From Tidjanibacter sp. (GTDB lineage Bacteria; Bacteroidota; Bacteroidia; Bacteroidales; Rikenellaceae), in the NCBI GenBank assembly GCA_017390585.1, contig JAFPBB010000008.1:1-64000 (forward strand): a stretch of DNA of 64,000 nucleotides, in the 5' to 3' direction. This document shows positions 51,096-61,242 of the stretch, one piece after another (position 1 is the first letter of the stretch; every line of letters starts with the position of its first letter). A program made the translations under genes and the position numbers. A model generated the notes under the pieces. The model did not search any database and was not told the origin of the DNA. It saw only the letters and a program-made list of their open reading frames with translations.

Positions 51096-51701
51096 ATGGC
51101 AATTAAATTTCAATATAATAAGACATCGCTCGGCGAACTCGGCAAACAGCTCAAGATGCGTCAGAAGGCACTCCCTACCATCAAAAGTAAGGAGTCGGCC
51201 CTCAGGGTTGAGGTCTCCGCTGCCAAAGTGAAGGCAGAGGGATATCAGCAGCGTATGGATGAGTTGATGGCCAAGTATGACTATATGGCTGCCCTGTGGG
51301 GCGAGTTCGAGAGCGACCTTCTGGTGGTGAAGGATGTCGTGCTGGGAGTCAACAAGATTGCCGGCGTGAAGATTCCTGCGCTCAAGGAGGTCATCTTCGA
51401 GCAACGTCCCTACGACCTCTTCGCCTCGCCGGTGTGGTATGCCGACGGTGTTGAGGTGCTCAAGGATATTGCTCGTCTGGGTATTGAGTTCGAGGTCTTC
51501 CAGAGGCGTACGCAGCTGCTCGACCACGCACGCAAGAAGACCACCCAGAAGGTGAACCTCTATGAGAAGGTGCAAATCCCCGGCTATGAGGACGCAATCC
51601 GCAAGATCAAGCGTTTCCTCGAGGACGAGGAGAACCTCTCGAAGAGTGCCCAGAAGATTGTGAAGACCAAACACGAACAAAATCCCTCCGAAGAGTTATG
51701 A
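51096..51701 (+). CDS. atpD: V-type ATP synthase subunit D
   Basis: 201 residues, the central rotor shaft. Long N- and C-terminal helices form the antiparallel coiled coil; the start KTSLGELGKQLKMRQKALPTIKSKESAL and the end RRTQLLDHARKKTTQKVNLYEKVQIP...AIRKIKRFLEDEE are typical. The stop overlaps the subunit I start by four bases (ATGA). Confidence 0.92.
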   Translation: MAIKFQYNKTSLGELGKQLKMRQKALPTIKSKESALRVEVSAAKVKAEGYQQRMDELMAKYDYMAALWGEFESDLLVVKDVVLGVNKIAGVKIPALKEVIFEQRPYDLFASPVWYADGVEVLKDIARLGIEFEVFQRRTQLLDHARKKTTQKVNLYEKVQIPGYEDAIRKIKRFLEDEENLSKSAQKIVKTKHEQNPSEEL

Positions 51702-53521
51702 TAGTAAGAATGAACAAATATACTCTTGTGCTCTACCATAAGGCACAGGAGGAGTTCCTCTCGAGGCTGCAGGAACTCGGCGTTGTCGATATCACAACGA
51801 GCGGTTGGGAACCCAACGAGCAAGAGCGCGAGGTGCTCGGAGAGATTGAGGCGCACAAGGCCGCATCCGAGGAGTTTGCCGCACTGAAGAAGAATCCTCT
51901 CTATCAGGGTGGCGAGCCATTTGAGTCGGGTGAGGTGGCCTATGAGAACTACAAGGTGGCTTCGGCACGCATCGAGTCGCTTGGTGCGCAGATTACCAAG
52001 GCTACCAAGGAGGCCGAGGAACTCTCTATGTGGGGCGATTTTGAGCCCGATGTGCTGGCAAAACTCGAAGCAGAGGGTATCATCTTGCACTTCTATTCCT
52101 GCTACTCCAATGAGTATCTGCAGGGCGTGAAGGAGTGGGGTGAGAACTATATGGTTGAGCCCATTGCCGAGCACAACGGCACGACCTACTTTGTGGTTGT
52201 AACCCGCAGGGAGGAGGCCGCACCTCAGATTGATGCACAGCCTATCCGTACACCTCAGCTGACCGCTGCCGATAAGCAGACCGAGATAGACGAGCTTAAA
52301 GGTGAACTCGCCAAGTGGCAGGCCGTTATGGCGCGTTGCGTGGCGAGCGACGAACTCATTGCCAACCACGCCAACGGACTCAAAGACGAACTCCAATTCA
52401 GTCAGGTGAGCCGTAGCGGCGAGGGTGAAGCAGAGGGTAAACTTATCGTTCTGCAGGGTTGGGCCCCCGAGGCTAATAGTGCAGAGGTGGATGCAATGCT
52501 CGATGGCGAGAGCGATGTGCTCTACGTCAAGGAGAAACCCACTATGGAGGACGACACCCCCGTTCAACTCAAAAATGGATGGTTCGCAAATCCATTTGAG
52601 TTCATCGGCGACTTCTATGCTGTGCCCAAGTATGGCACTATGGACCTCACGAAGTATTTTGCACCTTTCTATATGCTCTTCTTCGGCTTCTGTATTGGCG
52701 ATGCGGGCTACGGTGCAACCTTCTTCCTCATCGGTCTGTTTATGTATCTCAAGAAGATGAAGGGTATGAAACTCATCTCCCAGCTGGTTATGTGGTTGGG
52801 TGCTGCTTCGGTGCTCTTCGGACTCTGCGTGGGTAATGTCTATGGTGTATCGTTGCGTACGTTGGGTGTGCCCGAGTGGTACCACAACGCACTGCAGACC
52901 ATCAACGACCAACTCTTCTACATCGCACTCGGTTGTGGTATTGTGCAGATTATCTTCGCACTTGTGCTCAACGTCATCAACACCACCATTGCCTATGGGT
53001 TTAAGTACTCGTTTGGCACTCTCGGATGGCTTATCATCCTGGTGGACTGCTTGTTGGCATTCCTGCTGCCTATGGTGGGCGTGGAGGGCTTTGGCTTCTC
53101 GTCGCCTGTGTGCTTGGGTATCTTGGGCGTGGGCGCTGTACTTATGTTGCTGCTCAATAACCCCAATCGCAATCCCTTGGTGAACTTCGGTTCGGGCCTG
53201 TGGGACACCTACAACAACCTCACCGGCTTGTTGGGTGATGTGTTGAGCTATGTGCGTCTGTTTGCCATCAGCCTTTCGGGTGGTGCGCTGGCGGTTGTGT
53301 TCAACGACTTGGCTGGTAGCCTTGCACCCGATACCCCCGGTCTGCGACAGATTGTGATGTTCCTCATCCTCGCCTTTGGCCACGGCATCAACATCTTTAT
53401 GTCGGCCATCGGTGCCTTCGTTCACCCTATGCGACTCACCTTCATTGAGTTCTACAAGAACGCAGGTTTCGAGGCCGCAACTCGCATCTACACTCCTTTT
53501 AGGAAACAAAAAACAAATTAA
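51698..53521 (+). CDS. atpI: V-type ATP synthase subunit I
   Basis: 607 residues, the membrane stator subunit (a-type). The cytoplasmic N-terminal half (~1-300) contains helical segments. The C-terminal half has about seven to eight membrane segments (FYMLFFGFCIGDAGYGATFFLIG, LGCGIVQIIFALVLNV, SYVRLFAISLSGGALAVVFND, GHGINIFMSAIGAFVHPMRLTFIEFYKN). The Arg in SYVRLFA is the candidate conserved stator charge. It overlaps subunit D by four bases. Confidence 0.94.
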   Translation: MIVRMNKYTLVLYHKAQEEFLSRLQELGVVDITTSGWEPNEQEREVLGEIEAHKAASEEFAALKKNPLYQGGEPFESGEVAYENYKVASARIESLGAQITKATKEAEELSMWGDFEPDVLAKLEAEGIILHFYSCYSNEYLQGVKEWGENYMVEPIAEHNGTTYFVVVTRREEAAPQIDAQPIRTPQLTAADKQTEIDELKGELAKWQAVMARCVASDELIANHANGLKDELQFSQVSRSGEGEAEGKLIVLQGWAPEANSAEVDAMLDGESDVLYVKEKPTMEDDTPVQLKNGWFANPFEFIGDFYAVPKYGTMDLTKYFAPFYMLFFGFCIGDAGYGATFFLIGLFMYLKKMKGMKLISQLVMWLGAASVLFGLCVGNVYGVSLRTLGVPEWYHNALQTINDQLFYIALGCGIVQIIFALVLNVINTTIAYGFKYSFGTLGWLIILVDCLLAFLLPMVGVEGFGFSSPVCLGILGVGAVLMLLLNNPNRNPLVNFGSGLWDTYNNLTGLLGDVLSYVRLFAISLSGGALAVVFNDLAGSLAPDTPGLRQIVMFLILAFGHGINIFMSAIGAFVHPMRLTFIEFYKNAGFEAATRIYTPFRKQKTN

Positions 53522-53544
53522 AAATCAATAAATTAACAAACTAA

Positions 53545-54021
<477 letters not shown>

Positions 54022-54068
54022 TCGGATAGAGACGATTTAGGGCCTGCCGATTGTAGTGGGCCTACAAT

Positions 54069-54108
54069 AAGAAATCCCCGAAACCGCAGTTGGTTTCGGG
54101 GATTTCTT
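54069..54108. terminator. 17-bp perfect bidirectional terminator
   Basis: AAGAAATCCCCGAAACC (54069-54085) pairs with 54092-54108. It ends the V-ATPase operon and htpG from opposite sides. Confidence 0.92.
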
Positions 54109-54129
54109 ATGTGGGTCTGTTGCAGGGTC

Positions 54130-56193
54130 TTACTGCTTGTGGATGAGTTTCACACTGCGGCGGATGAAGGCGGTGAGATTCTCACCCTTGAGCATACCGT
54201 TGGAGAGAAGTGCAAGGTCCACGAGTTGCTTCACAAGCACGTTCTCGCGACCATTCTCGCGCAATAAGTCGGTGCGCTGTGTGCGGAGGTCGGTAGCTTT
54301 GCGATTGAGATCGTCGCGCTGCATTTTCTCCTCTGTGGAGAGCTCCTCATCTTTCTTGCCCTCGGTGAGTTTCTCGAGCGACGAAATCTGATTCTCAACG
54401 CTTTGAATCTTCTTGTCGATGGAGGCAATCTTCTCGCCACACGATTTCTCCACTTCGTCGAGAATCTCTGCCACGAGGGGGTGGTTGCCGTTGACGGCAA
54501 TGTTGTAGCTGTCGGGCATCTGAGCATAGAATTGGCTCATTCCGCCGCCACTCACTTGCGCCATCTCCTTCATACGACGCATAAACTCGTCGCGAGTGAT
54601 GGTGATGGGGTCCTCGTCGGACTCCATTGCCTCAAAGGAGATGGAGTAGTGAATCTTATCCTCGGTGGGGAGTTGGCTCTCAAATACGGGGCGCAACATC
54701 TCCTGCTGATTGGTGGTGAGGGCGAGTTTGAGTGTGGTCTCCTTCTCGATGAGTTTCTCGATGACGTTGGAGTCCACGCGCACGAAGCGGCTCTTTTCGT
54801 TCTTGCTCTCGAAGTAGCCGATGAAGTGTCCGTCCAGAGGACCATCCATCACCAAGACGTCGTAGCCTTTGGCCTTGGCTGCCTCCACAAAGTGGTGTTT
54901 GCCCTCAACGGAGTCGGTGTAGAGGTAGATGAGGTTGCCGTTTTTGTCGGTCTGATTGTCGGCAATGAGTGCTTTGTACTCCTCGGGGGTGAAGTACCTA
55001 CCCTCGCTGTTTTTCAGCAGGGTGAATCCCTGTGCTTTCTCGGCAAACTTCTCGTCGGTGACGATGCCATACTCGATGAATATCCTCAGGTCGTCCCATT
55101 TGCTCTCGAAATCGGGCCTCATTGTGTTGAACAACTCCTGCAAACGATCGGCCACCTTGCGGGTGATGTAACCCGAGATTTTCTTGACATTGCTGTCGCT
55201 CTGGAGGTAGCTGCGCGACACATTCAGAGGAATATCGGGCGAGTCGATAACGCCGTGGAGCAGAGTGAGATACTCGGGCACAATTCCTTCCACCGAATCG
55301 GTGACATAGACCTGATTGCAATAGAGTTGGATGCGGTTTTTCTGCATCTCGAAGTTGTTGCGAATCTTGGGGAAGTAGAGAATGCCGGTGAGGTTGAAGG
55401 GATAGTCGATGTTGAGATGGATGCAGAAGAGAGGCTCCTCGGCGGTGGGGTAGAGCTCCGAGTAGAACTCTTTGTACTGTTGCTCGGTGATTTCGCTGGG
55501 TTTGCGAGTCCAAAGGGGAGTGGTGTCGTTGATGATGTAGTCGCGGTCGGTGTCGACATATTTGCCATCTTTCCACTCTTGGTGTTTGCCACACACGATC
55601 TCCACGGGGAGGAAGCGGCAGTATTTGCGGAGCATTTCGCGGATGCGGCCCTCGTCGGCAAACTCCAGCGAGTCCTCGGAGAGGTGCATAATGATGTCCG
55701 TACCTCGCTCACGCTTGGTGTCGCTCTCGGCGAGGGTGTATTCGGGGGTGCCGTTGCAGCTCCAGAGCATAGTGGGCTCCTCGGAATGGTAGCTTTGGGT
55801 GCGGATTTCCACCTTGTCGCTCACCATAAACGCCGAGTAGAATCCGAGTCCAAAATGGCCGATGATGGCTTGATTTTTATACTTGGCCATAAACTCCTCG
55901 GCCGACGAGAATGCAATCTGGTTGATGTAGCGGTCAACCTCCTCGGCACTCATACCCACGCCGTTGTCGGAAACGGTGATGGTTTTTGCCACGGGATCAA
56001 CTGCCACACGCACCTTGAGCTCACCGAGCTCGCCGTCGTAGGCGCCACTTGTGGCAATCGTACGCATCTTTTGCGATGCATCCACTGCGTTGGCAACAAT
56101 CTCGCGCAGGAAAATTTCGTGGTCCGAATAGAGGAATTTCTTGATTACGGGGAAGATGTTCTCCGTTGTAACTCCGATAGTTCCGTTTTTCAT
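54130..56193 (-). CDS. htpG: Molecular chaperone HtpG (Hsp90)
   Basis: 687 residues from the ATG at 56193 (MKNGTIGVTTENIFPVIKKFLYSD); an upstream in-frame stretch of 22 residues is not conserved. The GHKL ATPase domain (~1-220) has IFLREIVANAVDA, DNGVGM and IGHFGLGFYSAFMV. The middle domain (~240-450) has SRSYLQSD, then the C-terminal dimer domain with a charged segment. A perfect 19-base palindrome lies 75 bases upstream and may be a heat-shock operator. Confidence 0.95.
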   Translation of the reverse strand: MKNGTIGVTTENIFPVIKKFLYSDHEIFLREIVANAVDASQKMRTIATSGAYDGELGELKVRVAVDPVAKTITVSDNGVGMSAEEVDRYINQIAFSSAEEFMAKYKNQAIIGHFGLGFYSAFMVSDKVEIRTQSYHSEEPTMLWSCNGTPEYTLAESDTKRERGTDIIMHLSEDSLEFADEGRIREMLRKYCRFLPVEIVCGKHQEWKDGKYVDTDRDYIINDTTPLWTRKPSEITEQQYKEFYSELYPTAEEPLFCIHLNIDYPFNLTGILYFPKIRNNFEMQKNRIQLYCNQVYVTDSVEGIVPEYLTLLHGVIDSPDIPLNVSRSYLQSDSNVKKISGYITRKVADRLQELFNTMRPDFESKWDDLRIFIEYGIVTDEKFAEKAQGFTLLKNSEGRYFTPEEYKALIADNQTDKNGNLIYLYTDSVEGKHHFVEAAKAKGYDVLVMDGPLDGHFIGYFESKNEKSRFVRVDSNVIEKLIEKETTLKLALTTNQQEMLRPVFESQLPTEDKIHYSISFEAMESDEDPITITRDEFMRRMKEMAQVSGGGMSQFYAQMPDSYNIAVNGNHPLVAEILDEVEKSCGEKIASIDKKIQSVENQISSLEKLTEGKKDEELSTEEKMQRDDLNRKATDLRTQRTDLLRENGRENVLVKQLVDLALLSNGMLKGENLTAFIRRSVKLIHKQ

Positions 56194-56267
56194 AGTGATA
56201 TGTTTTTTAGAGTTTTCAGTTCTTTTCTTCGCCCTCTTATGGAGCAAACGGTGTGCCAAGCAGTGTG

Positions 56268-56286
56268 GACTGACAAATTGTCAGTC
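56268..56286. promoter_or_regulatory. Perfect palindrome upstream of htpG
   Basis: GACTGACAA-A-TTGTCAGTC: nine-base arms around one A, 75 bases upstream of the htpG ATG and 119 before lysS. On the minus strand it contains TTTG, followed 21 bases later by a weak -7-like ACCGTTTG, so a repressor bound here would block the htpG promoter. Confidence 0.6.
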
Positions 56287-56329
56287 GCATCCGCAATGTG
56301 CCGCTATGGGATGGGCGTCGATTTTGGAT

Positions 56330-56360
56330 TTTGAATTTTGCATTTTCGATTGTATCTTTG
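56330..56360 (+). promoter_or_regulatory. Promoter of lysS
   Basis: TTTG (56330-56333), 19 bases, TATCTTTG (56353-56360), 44 bases before the ATG at 56405. Confidence 0.85.
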
Positions 56361-56404
56361 TGGGTTAATTGGGAAAATATCGAATAACAAAATTATATAG
56401 CACT

Positions 56405-58129
56405 ATGAGTAATCTCAACCTTTCCGAACAGGAGATTCAGCGTAGGGCCTCGTTGCAGGCACTTCGCGACCTCGGCATCGACCCCTATCCCGCTGCACGC
56501 TATGATGTTACTGCCACCGCAGCACAGCTCGCAGCAGAGTATAACCCCGAGCTCGGCAACTTCGCCGACATCACCATTGCAGGCCGACTGATGAGCCGCC
56601 GCATTATGGGTAGCGCCTCGTTCTTCGAACTGCAGGACCACACAGGCCGCATTCAGGTCTACATCCGCCGCGACGATGTGTGCCCCGAGGGCGACACCAC
56701 CCTCTACAACACCGTCTTCAAAAAACTGCTCGACATCGGTGATATCATTGGTGTGCGCGGTTTTGCATTCATCACCCAGACCGGTGAGCTCTCCGTACAT
56801 TGCAAGGAGTTCACCATCCTCTCCAAGAGCATCCGCCCCCTGCCCATCGTGAAGGAGAAAGATGGTCAGGTGTTCGACGCCTTCACCGACCCCGAGCAGA
56901 GGTATCGCCAGAGGTATGTGGATCTCATTGTGAACCCCCACGTTAAGGATGTGTTCGTGAAGAGGGCCAAGATTATGAATACTATGAGGGAGTACTTCAA
57001 CGAGGCAGGTTGCTTGGAGGTTGACACTCCCGTGCTTCAGCCCATCCCTGGTGGTGCTGCCGCACGTCCCTTCATCACCCACCACAACTCTCTCGATACC
57101 GACCTCTACCTGCGTATTGCCAATGAGCTCTATCTCAAGAGGCTCATCGTGGGCGGTTTCAACGGTGTCTATGAGTTCTCGCGCAACTTCCGCAACGAGG
57201 GTATGGACCGCACTCACAACCCCGAGTTCACCTGTATGGAGATCTATGTGCCCTACAAGGACTACTTCTGGATGATGGAGTTCACCGAGAATATGCTCGA
57301 GAAGGTGTGCCGTGCTGTGAATGGCACCGACAGCGTGAATATCGCCGGCAACGAGATCTCCTTCAAGGCCCCCTTCCGTCGTCTGTCGATGACCGAGGCA
57401 ATCAAGGAGAAGACCGGCTACGACATCACCGGCCAGAGCGAGGAGCAGCTCAGGGAGGCTTGCAAGAGGCTTGGCGTGGAGATTGACGACACTATGGGTA
57501 AGGGTAAGCTCATCGACGCCATCTTCGGCACCTACTGCGAGGAGCACCTCATTCAGCCCACTTTCATCACCGACTATCCCATTGAGATGTCGCCCTTGTG
57601 CAAACGCCACCGTAGCAATCCCGACCTTACCGAGCGCTTCGAGCTCTTCGTGAATGGCAAGGAGCTCTGCAATGCCTACTCGGAGCTCAACGACCCCATC
57701 GATCAGTATGAGCGCTTCCAGGAGCAGTTGCGACTCTCGGAGAAGGGCGACGATGAGGCTATGTTCATCGATATGGACTTTGTGAGGGCACTCGAGTATG
57801 GTATGCCCACCTGCTCGGGTATGGGTATCGGCATCGACCGACTCACAATGTTTATGACGGGTCAGCAGACCATCCAGGATGTACTGCTCTTCCCCCAGAT
57901 GAAACCCGAGAAGGGCACCCAGAAGGATTCGGATGAGAAATACTTGGCCAAGGGTATTCCCGCCGAGTGGATTCCCGTATTGCAGAAGATGAGCTTTGTG
58001 AAGGTGGAGATGCTCACCAAGCTCTCGGCAGGCAAGCTCTTCAACGACCTCTGCGGTTTCAATAAGAAGAATAAGCTGGGCCTGAAGAATCCCACGATGG
58101 ACGAGGTTAAAGCGTGGGTGAGCGAGTAA
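56405..58129 (+). CDS. lysS: Lysine--tRNA ligase (class II)
   Basis: 574 residues. An N-terminal OB anticodon-binding domain ([23 protein letters not shown]) and a class II catalytic domain with motif 1 ([19 protein letters not shown]), motif 2 ([14 protein letters not shown]) and motif 3 ([12 protein letters not shown]). A C-terminal extension of about 65 residues beyond motif 3 ([17 protein letters not shown]...VKAWVSE) is common in Bacteroidales LysS. The start is the ATG at 56405, supported by the promoter position. Confidence 0.96.
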   Translation: MSNLNLSEQEIQRRASLQALRDLGIDPYPAARYDVTATAAQLAAEYNPELGNFADITIAGRLMSRRIMGSASFFELQDHTGRIQVYIRRDDVCPEGDTTLYNTVFKKLLDIGDIIGVRGFAFITQTGELSVHCKEFTILSKSIRPLPIVKEKDGQVFDAFTDPEQRYRQRYVDLIVNPHVKDVFVKRAKIMNTMREYFNEAGCLEVDTPVLQPIPGGAAARPFITHHNSLDTDLYLRIANELYLKRLIVGGFNGVYEFSRNFRNEGMDRTHNPEFTCMEIYVPYKDYFWMMEFTENMLEKVCRAVNGTDSVNIAGNEISFKAPFRRLSMTEAIKEKTGYDITGQSEEQLREACKRLGVEIDDTMGKGKLIDAIFGTYCEEHLIQPTFITDYPIEMSPLCKRHRSNPDLTERFELFVNGKELCNAYSELNDPIDQYERFQEQLRLSEKGDDEAMFIDMDFVRALEYGMPTCSGMGIGIDRLTMFMTGQQTIQDVLLFPQMKPEKGTQKDSDEKYLAKGIPAEWIPVLQKMSFVKVEMLTKLSAGKLFNDLCGFNKKNKLGLKNPTMDEVKAWVSE

Positions 58130-58175
58130 TTAAATTAGGATGATAGATTCACATTTTTTTTAGAATTTCAAGATA

Positions 58176-58928
58176 ATGAGGAAAAAAATTGTAGCGGGTA
58201 ACTGGAAGATGAACACCACTCCCGCAGAAGGTTTGGAGTTAGTTAAGAACGTAATTGCACAGAGCGCAGAGGTTTGCGAGTGCGTAAACTTCATCGTATG
58301 CCCTCCCTTCACCCACCTCTCGCAGGTGGCCGAGGCTGCCAAAGGTAGCCGCGTGGCTGTGGGCGCACAGAACTGTGCAGCAGAGGCAAAGGGTGCCTAC
58401 ACCGGTGAGGTGAGCGCCGCAATGATTGCTTCGCTTGGCGTGAAGTATGTAATCCTTGGCCACAGCGAGCGCAGGGAGTACTACGGTGAGACCAGCGCAA
58501 CCCTCAATAAGAAGATGGAGCAGGCCTATGCCAATGGTCTCATCCCCATCTACTGCGTTGGTGAGCGCCTGGAGGAGCGCGAGGCAGAGCGCCACTTCGA
58601 GGTTGTGAAGGCTCAGATTGAGGAGGTTGTATTCAACCTCACCGCCGAGCAGTTTGCCGAGTTGGTTATTGCCTACGAGCCCGTGTGGGCTATCGGTACC
58701 GGCAAGACCGCCACTGCAGAGCAGGCCGAGGAGATCCACGCCTACATCCGCAGCGTGCTGGCCGAGAAGTTCGGTGAGGCTGCTGCTAACACCCCCATTC
58801 TCTATGGTGGTAGCTGCAAGCCCAGCAACGCACAGGAGATTTTTGCCAAGGAGAACGTTGATGGCGGCCTGATTGGTGGCGCAGCTCTCAAGGCAGAGGA
58901 CTTCATTGGCATCGGTAAGGGCTTCTAA
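58176..58928 (+). CDS. tpiA: Triose-phosphate isomerase
   Basis: 250 residues, TIM barrel. [12 protein letters not shown] start (Asn/Lys catalytic), LGHSERR (catalytic His), [14 protein letters not shown] (catalytic Glu and loop 6) and the phosphate-binding YGGSCKP and GGLIGGAAL are all intact. It interconverts DHAP and glyceraldehyde 3-phosphate. 46 bp after lysS; a terminator follows. Confidence 0.97.
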   Translation: MRKKIVAGNWKMNTTPAEGLELVKNVIAQSAEVCECVNFIVCPPFTHLSQVAEAAKGSRVAVGAQNCAAEAKGAYTGEVSAAMIASLGVKYVILGHSERREYYGETSATLNKKMEQAYANGLIPIYCVGERLEEREAERHFEVVKAQIEEVVFNLTAEQFAELVIAYEPVWAIGTGKTATAEQAEEIHAYIRSVLAEKFGEAAANTPILYGGSCKPSNAQEIFAKENVDGGLIGGAALKAEDFIGIGKGF

Positions 58929-58955
58929 TGGGTCCGGATCATCCGGTCTATGATA

Positions 58956-58988
58956 AGCGCAGGCTCACGGGCCTGCGCTATTTTTTTG
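58956..58988 (+). terminator. Terminator after tpiA
   Basis: AGCGCAGGC (58956-58964) pairs with GCCTGCGCT (58971-58979), followed by A and seven T. Confidence 0.93.
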
Positions 58989-59122
58989 AGGGTGGCTGGC
59001 CTGAGTTTCAACCAGTGGAGACAAATCGTCATATTACTCTCTTGTGCTTATGCACCTCGATGATGCTCCATATTCGCAGGTGGAGTTTTGGGGATAAAAT
59101 TTCTATATTTGGATTTTAGGCC

Positions 59123-59130
59123 CTATCTTT
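59123..59130 (+). promoter_or_regulatory. -7 box upstream of sdaA
   Basis: TATCTTTG lies 33 bases before the ATG at 59164; the -33 box is unclear. Confidence 0.55.
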
Positions 59131-59163
59131 GCGTCCCGAAAAAGAAAGGTTAGTTAGGAAGAT

Positions 59164-60363
59164 ATGAAAACAATCAAAGATATATTCGTAATCGGCAAGG
59201 GACCCTCGAGTAGCCACACAATGGGTCCCAAGAAGGCTGCCGTGCAGTTCCGCACCGACCATCCGCGTGCCGCAGCCTATCGCATCACACTCTATGGCTC
59301 ACTCGCCGCAACAGGCAAAGGCCACCTTACGGATGTGGCCATTCTCGAGACTTTCGAGGGATTTGCACCCGCAGAAATCGTTTGGAAACCCCAAGAGTTT
59401 CTCCCTTTCCACCCCAATGCGATGAAGTTTGAGGCTCTGGATGATGAGGGTAATACCACCGAGTCGGAGATTGTCTACAGCACAGGTGGTGGTACCATTG
59501 TCTACGATGGCAGGAAGGATGACCCACACGCGGACATCTACCCGCTGACCACTTTGAGCGATATTATGGAGTGGTGCAACCAGACGGGCAAGAGCTATTG
59601 GGAGTATGTTTTCGAGTATGAGGAGAATGATATCACCGACTACCTCCTGGAGGTGTGGAATCATATGCGTGCAGCCGTACGCAATGGTCTCCGCAACGAG
59701 GGAGTCCTCCCCGGGCCTCTCAATCTCCGACGCAAGGCTGCCAGCTATTTTGTGCGCTCGAGAGGCTACAAGGACAATCTCCGCACTCGCGGTCTGCTCT
59801 TTGCCTATGCACTTGCAGTGAGCGAGGAGAACGCATCGGGTGGCATTGTGGTTACGGCCCCAACGTGTGGTTCGAGTGGCGTTGTCCCCTCGGTGCTCTA
59901 CCATCTCCAGCAGGAGTATGAGTTCAGCGATATGCAGATTGTGCGTGCGCTGGCCACAGCTGGTCTGTTGGGTACCATCGTGAAGGCAAATGCCTCCATT
60001 TCGGGTGCCGAGGTGGGTTGTCAGGGTGAGGTTGGCGTGGCGTGTGCAATGGCTGCAGCCGCAGCGAGTCAGCTTATGGGCGGTTCGCCGAGGCAGATTG
60101 AGTATGCCGCCGAGCTGGCACTCGAGCACCACCTCGGAATGACCTGCGACCCTATGTGTGGCCTTGTGCAGATTCCCTGCATTGAGCGTAATGCGATTGC
60201 TGCAGCACGAGCCATCGACTCCCAGATATATGCCTGCTACACCGATGGTGTCCACCGCGTTCCCTTCGATGGTGTTGTGGAGGTGATGAAACACACGGGC
60301 CACGACATCCCCTCGCTCTATAAGGAGACATCCGAGGGAGGCTTGAGCAAACTGACCATATAG
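59164..60363 (+). CDS. sdaA: L-serine ammonia-lyase (iron-sulfur dependent)
   Basis: 399 residues in one chain (fused beta and alpha domains). It deaminates serine to pyruvate and ammonia. The N-terminal GKGPSSSHTMGP is followed by the SASGG-like ENASGG and APTCGSSG. The CDPMCGLVQIPCIERNA segment provides the cysteines of the oxygen-sensitive [4Fe-4S] cluster. Own promoter box and a 15-bp-stem terminator. Confidence 0.95.
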   Translation: MKTIKDIFVIGKGPSSSHTMGPKKAAVQFRTDHPRAAAYRITLYGSLAATGKGHLTDVAILETFEGFAPAEIVWKPQEFLPFHPNAMKFEALDDEGNTTESEIVYSTGGGTIVYDGRKDDPHADIYPLTTLSDIMEWCNQTGKSYWEYVFEYEENDITDYLLEVWNHMRAAVRNGLRNEGVLPGPLNLRRKAASYFVRSRGYKDNLRTRGLLFAYALAVSEENASGGIVVTAPTCGSSGVVPSVLYHLQQEYEFSDMQIVRALATAGLLGTIVKANASISGAEVGCQGEVGVACAMAAAAASQLMGGSPRQIEYAAELALEHHLGMTCDPMCGLVQIPCIERNAIAAARAIDSQIYACYTDGVHRVPFDGVVEVMKHTGHDIPSLYKETSEGGLSKLTI

Positions 60364-60374
60364 AAGAATAAGAT

Positions 60375-60407
60375 AAAGATGCAAAAAGCGGAGCTTTTTG
60401 CATCTTT
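60375..60407. terminator. 15-bp perfect terminator after sdaA
   Basis: AAAGATGCAAAAAGC (60375-60389) pairs with GCTTTTTGCATCTTT (60393-60407) around three bases. Confidence 0.92.
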
Positions 60408-60425
60408 ATTATAAATAGAGGTATC

Positions 60426-61226
60426 TCAATCGATGATTCCGACACTACACAACTTGCCGCGTAGGGTATACCCAATCTTTTCATAACAAGCGTTGGAAGC
60501 CAGTGAATCCGCGTTGGTGCAGAGTATAGGTACATATCCCATCTCTGCCACCTTTCGTGTCACCTGATATACCAGATTCTGCGCGTAATGCCTCCTTCGT
60601 TCGTCTGGGAAAGTATATACACTGCTGATGACAGCGTGTGTGTCGTTGGGTTTGTAGGAGCAACAGGCAACCGTCTTCCCATTGTTGTTTTTCCAAAAGA
60701 AGAAACCTTTGCCCGCGATATGATCTCTCGCTTTTTCCCTACAATGTTCATAGGGTGGAGCCTCCTCCCCAACTTCCGTATAGAAATAGGGGATAATGGC
60801 TGCAGCTTCTTCCTCGTCAACCGTGGTGCAACAGTGTATTCTGCCCTCTGCAATGGTTGCTGGCGCAATGGACGAGGGACAATCGTACACAAATAATTTC
60901 ATCACTATCCCTGCGTCCACTCCCTCGGCAGCAGCCTTCTGAACAAAATACTCTGCCAATTCATTTTTCAGATTGTATCGATATCCCTTACCGAGAGGAC
61001 AAAGATTGCAGACCAATTCCCAAGCGTTATTTTTCACTTCTTCAGCCGCATTATCTGGCGTCCAAATCCAAACAGGATAGGGTGACTCCGAATGACATAG
61101 TATCAGATTTTCGTGGTTGCTCCGAATCAACTCACATTCTCCTTTCAAGATTCGCGTGAGAACTTCAAAGGTGTAGTGATCTTGGCTGAGCAGTAGAAAA
61201 TCGTGCTCATTTACAAATGAGTCCAT
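60426..61226 (-). CDS. GNAT-family N-acetyltransferase
   Basis: 266 residues from the ATG at 61226, which leaves 16 bp after the upstream lipoprotein stop; a longer frame would overlap that gene. The C-terminal ~130 residues show the GNAT pattern: a beta strand with KTVACCSYKPND, ISSVYTFPDERRRHYAQNLVYQV (acetyl-CoA-binding R/Q-x-x-G/A-like turn, here degenerate) and LCTNADSLASNACYEKIGYTLRG. The N-terminal part is an unassigned domain. Substrate unknown. The DNA is more AT-rich than its neighbours. Confidence 0.75.
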   Translation of the reverse strand: MDSFVNEHDFLLLSQDHYTFEVLTRILKGECELIRSNHENLILCHSESPYPVWIWTPDNAAEEVKNNAWELVCNLCPLGKGYRYNLKNELAEYFVQKAAAEGVDAGIVMKLFVYDCPSSIAPATIAEGRIHCCTTVDEEEAAAIIPYFYTEVGEEAPPYEHCREKARDHIAGKGFFFWKNNNGKTVACCSYKPNDTHAVISSVYTFPDERRRHYAQNLVYQVTRKVAEMGYVPILCTNADSLASNACYEKIGYTLRGKLCSVGIID

Positions 61227-61242
61227 CAATAGCTTCTTTCTT

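Noticed and set aside
54403..56334. A 643-codon plus-strand open frame opposite htpG
   Set aside because: Antisense shadow of a full-length HtpG with all GHKL motifs.
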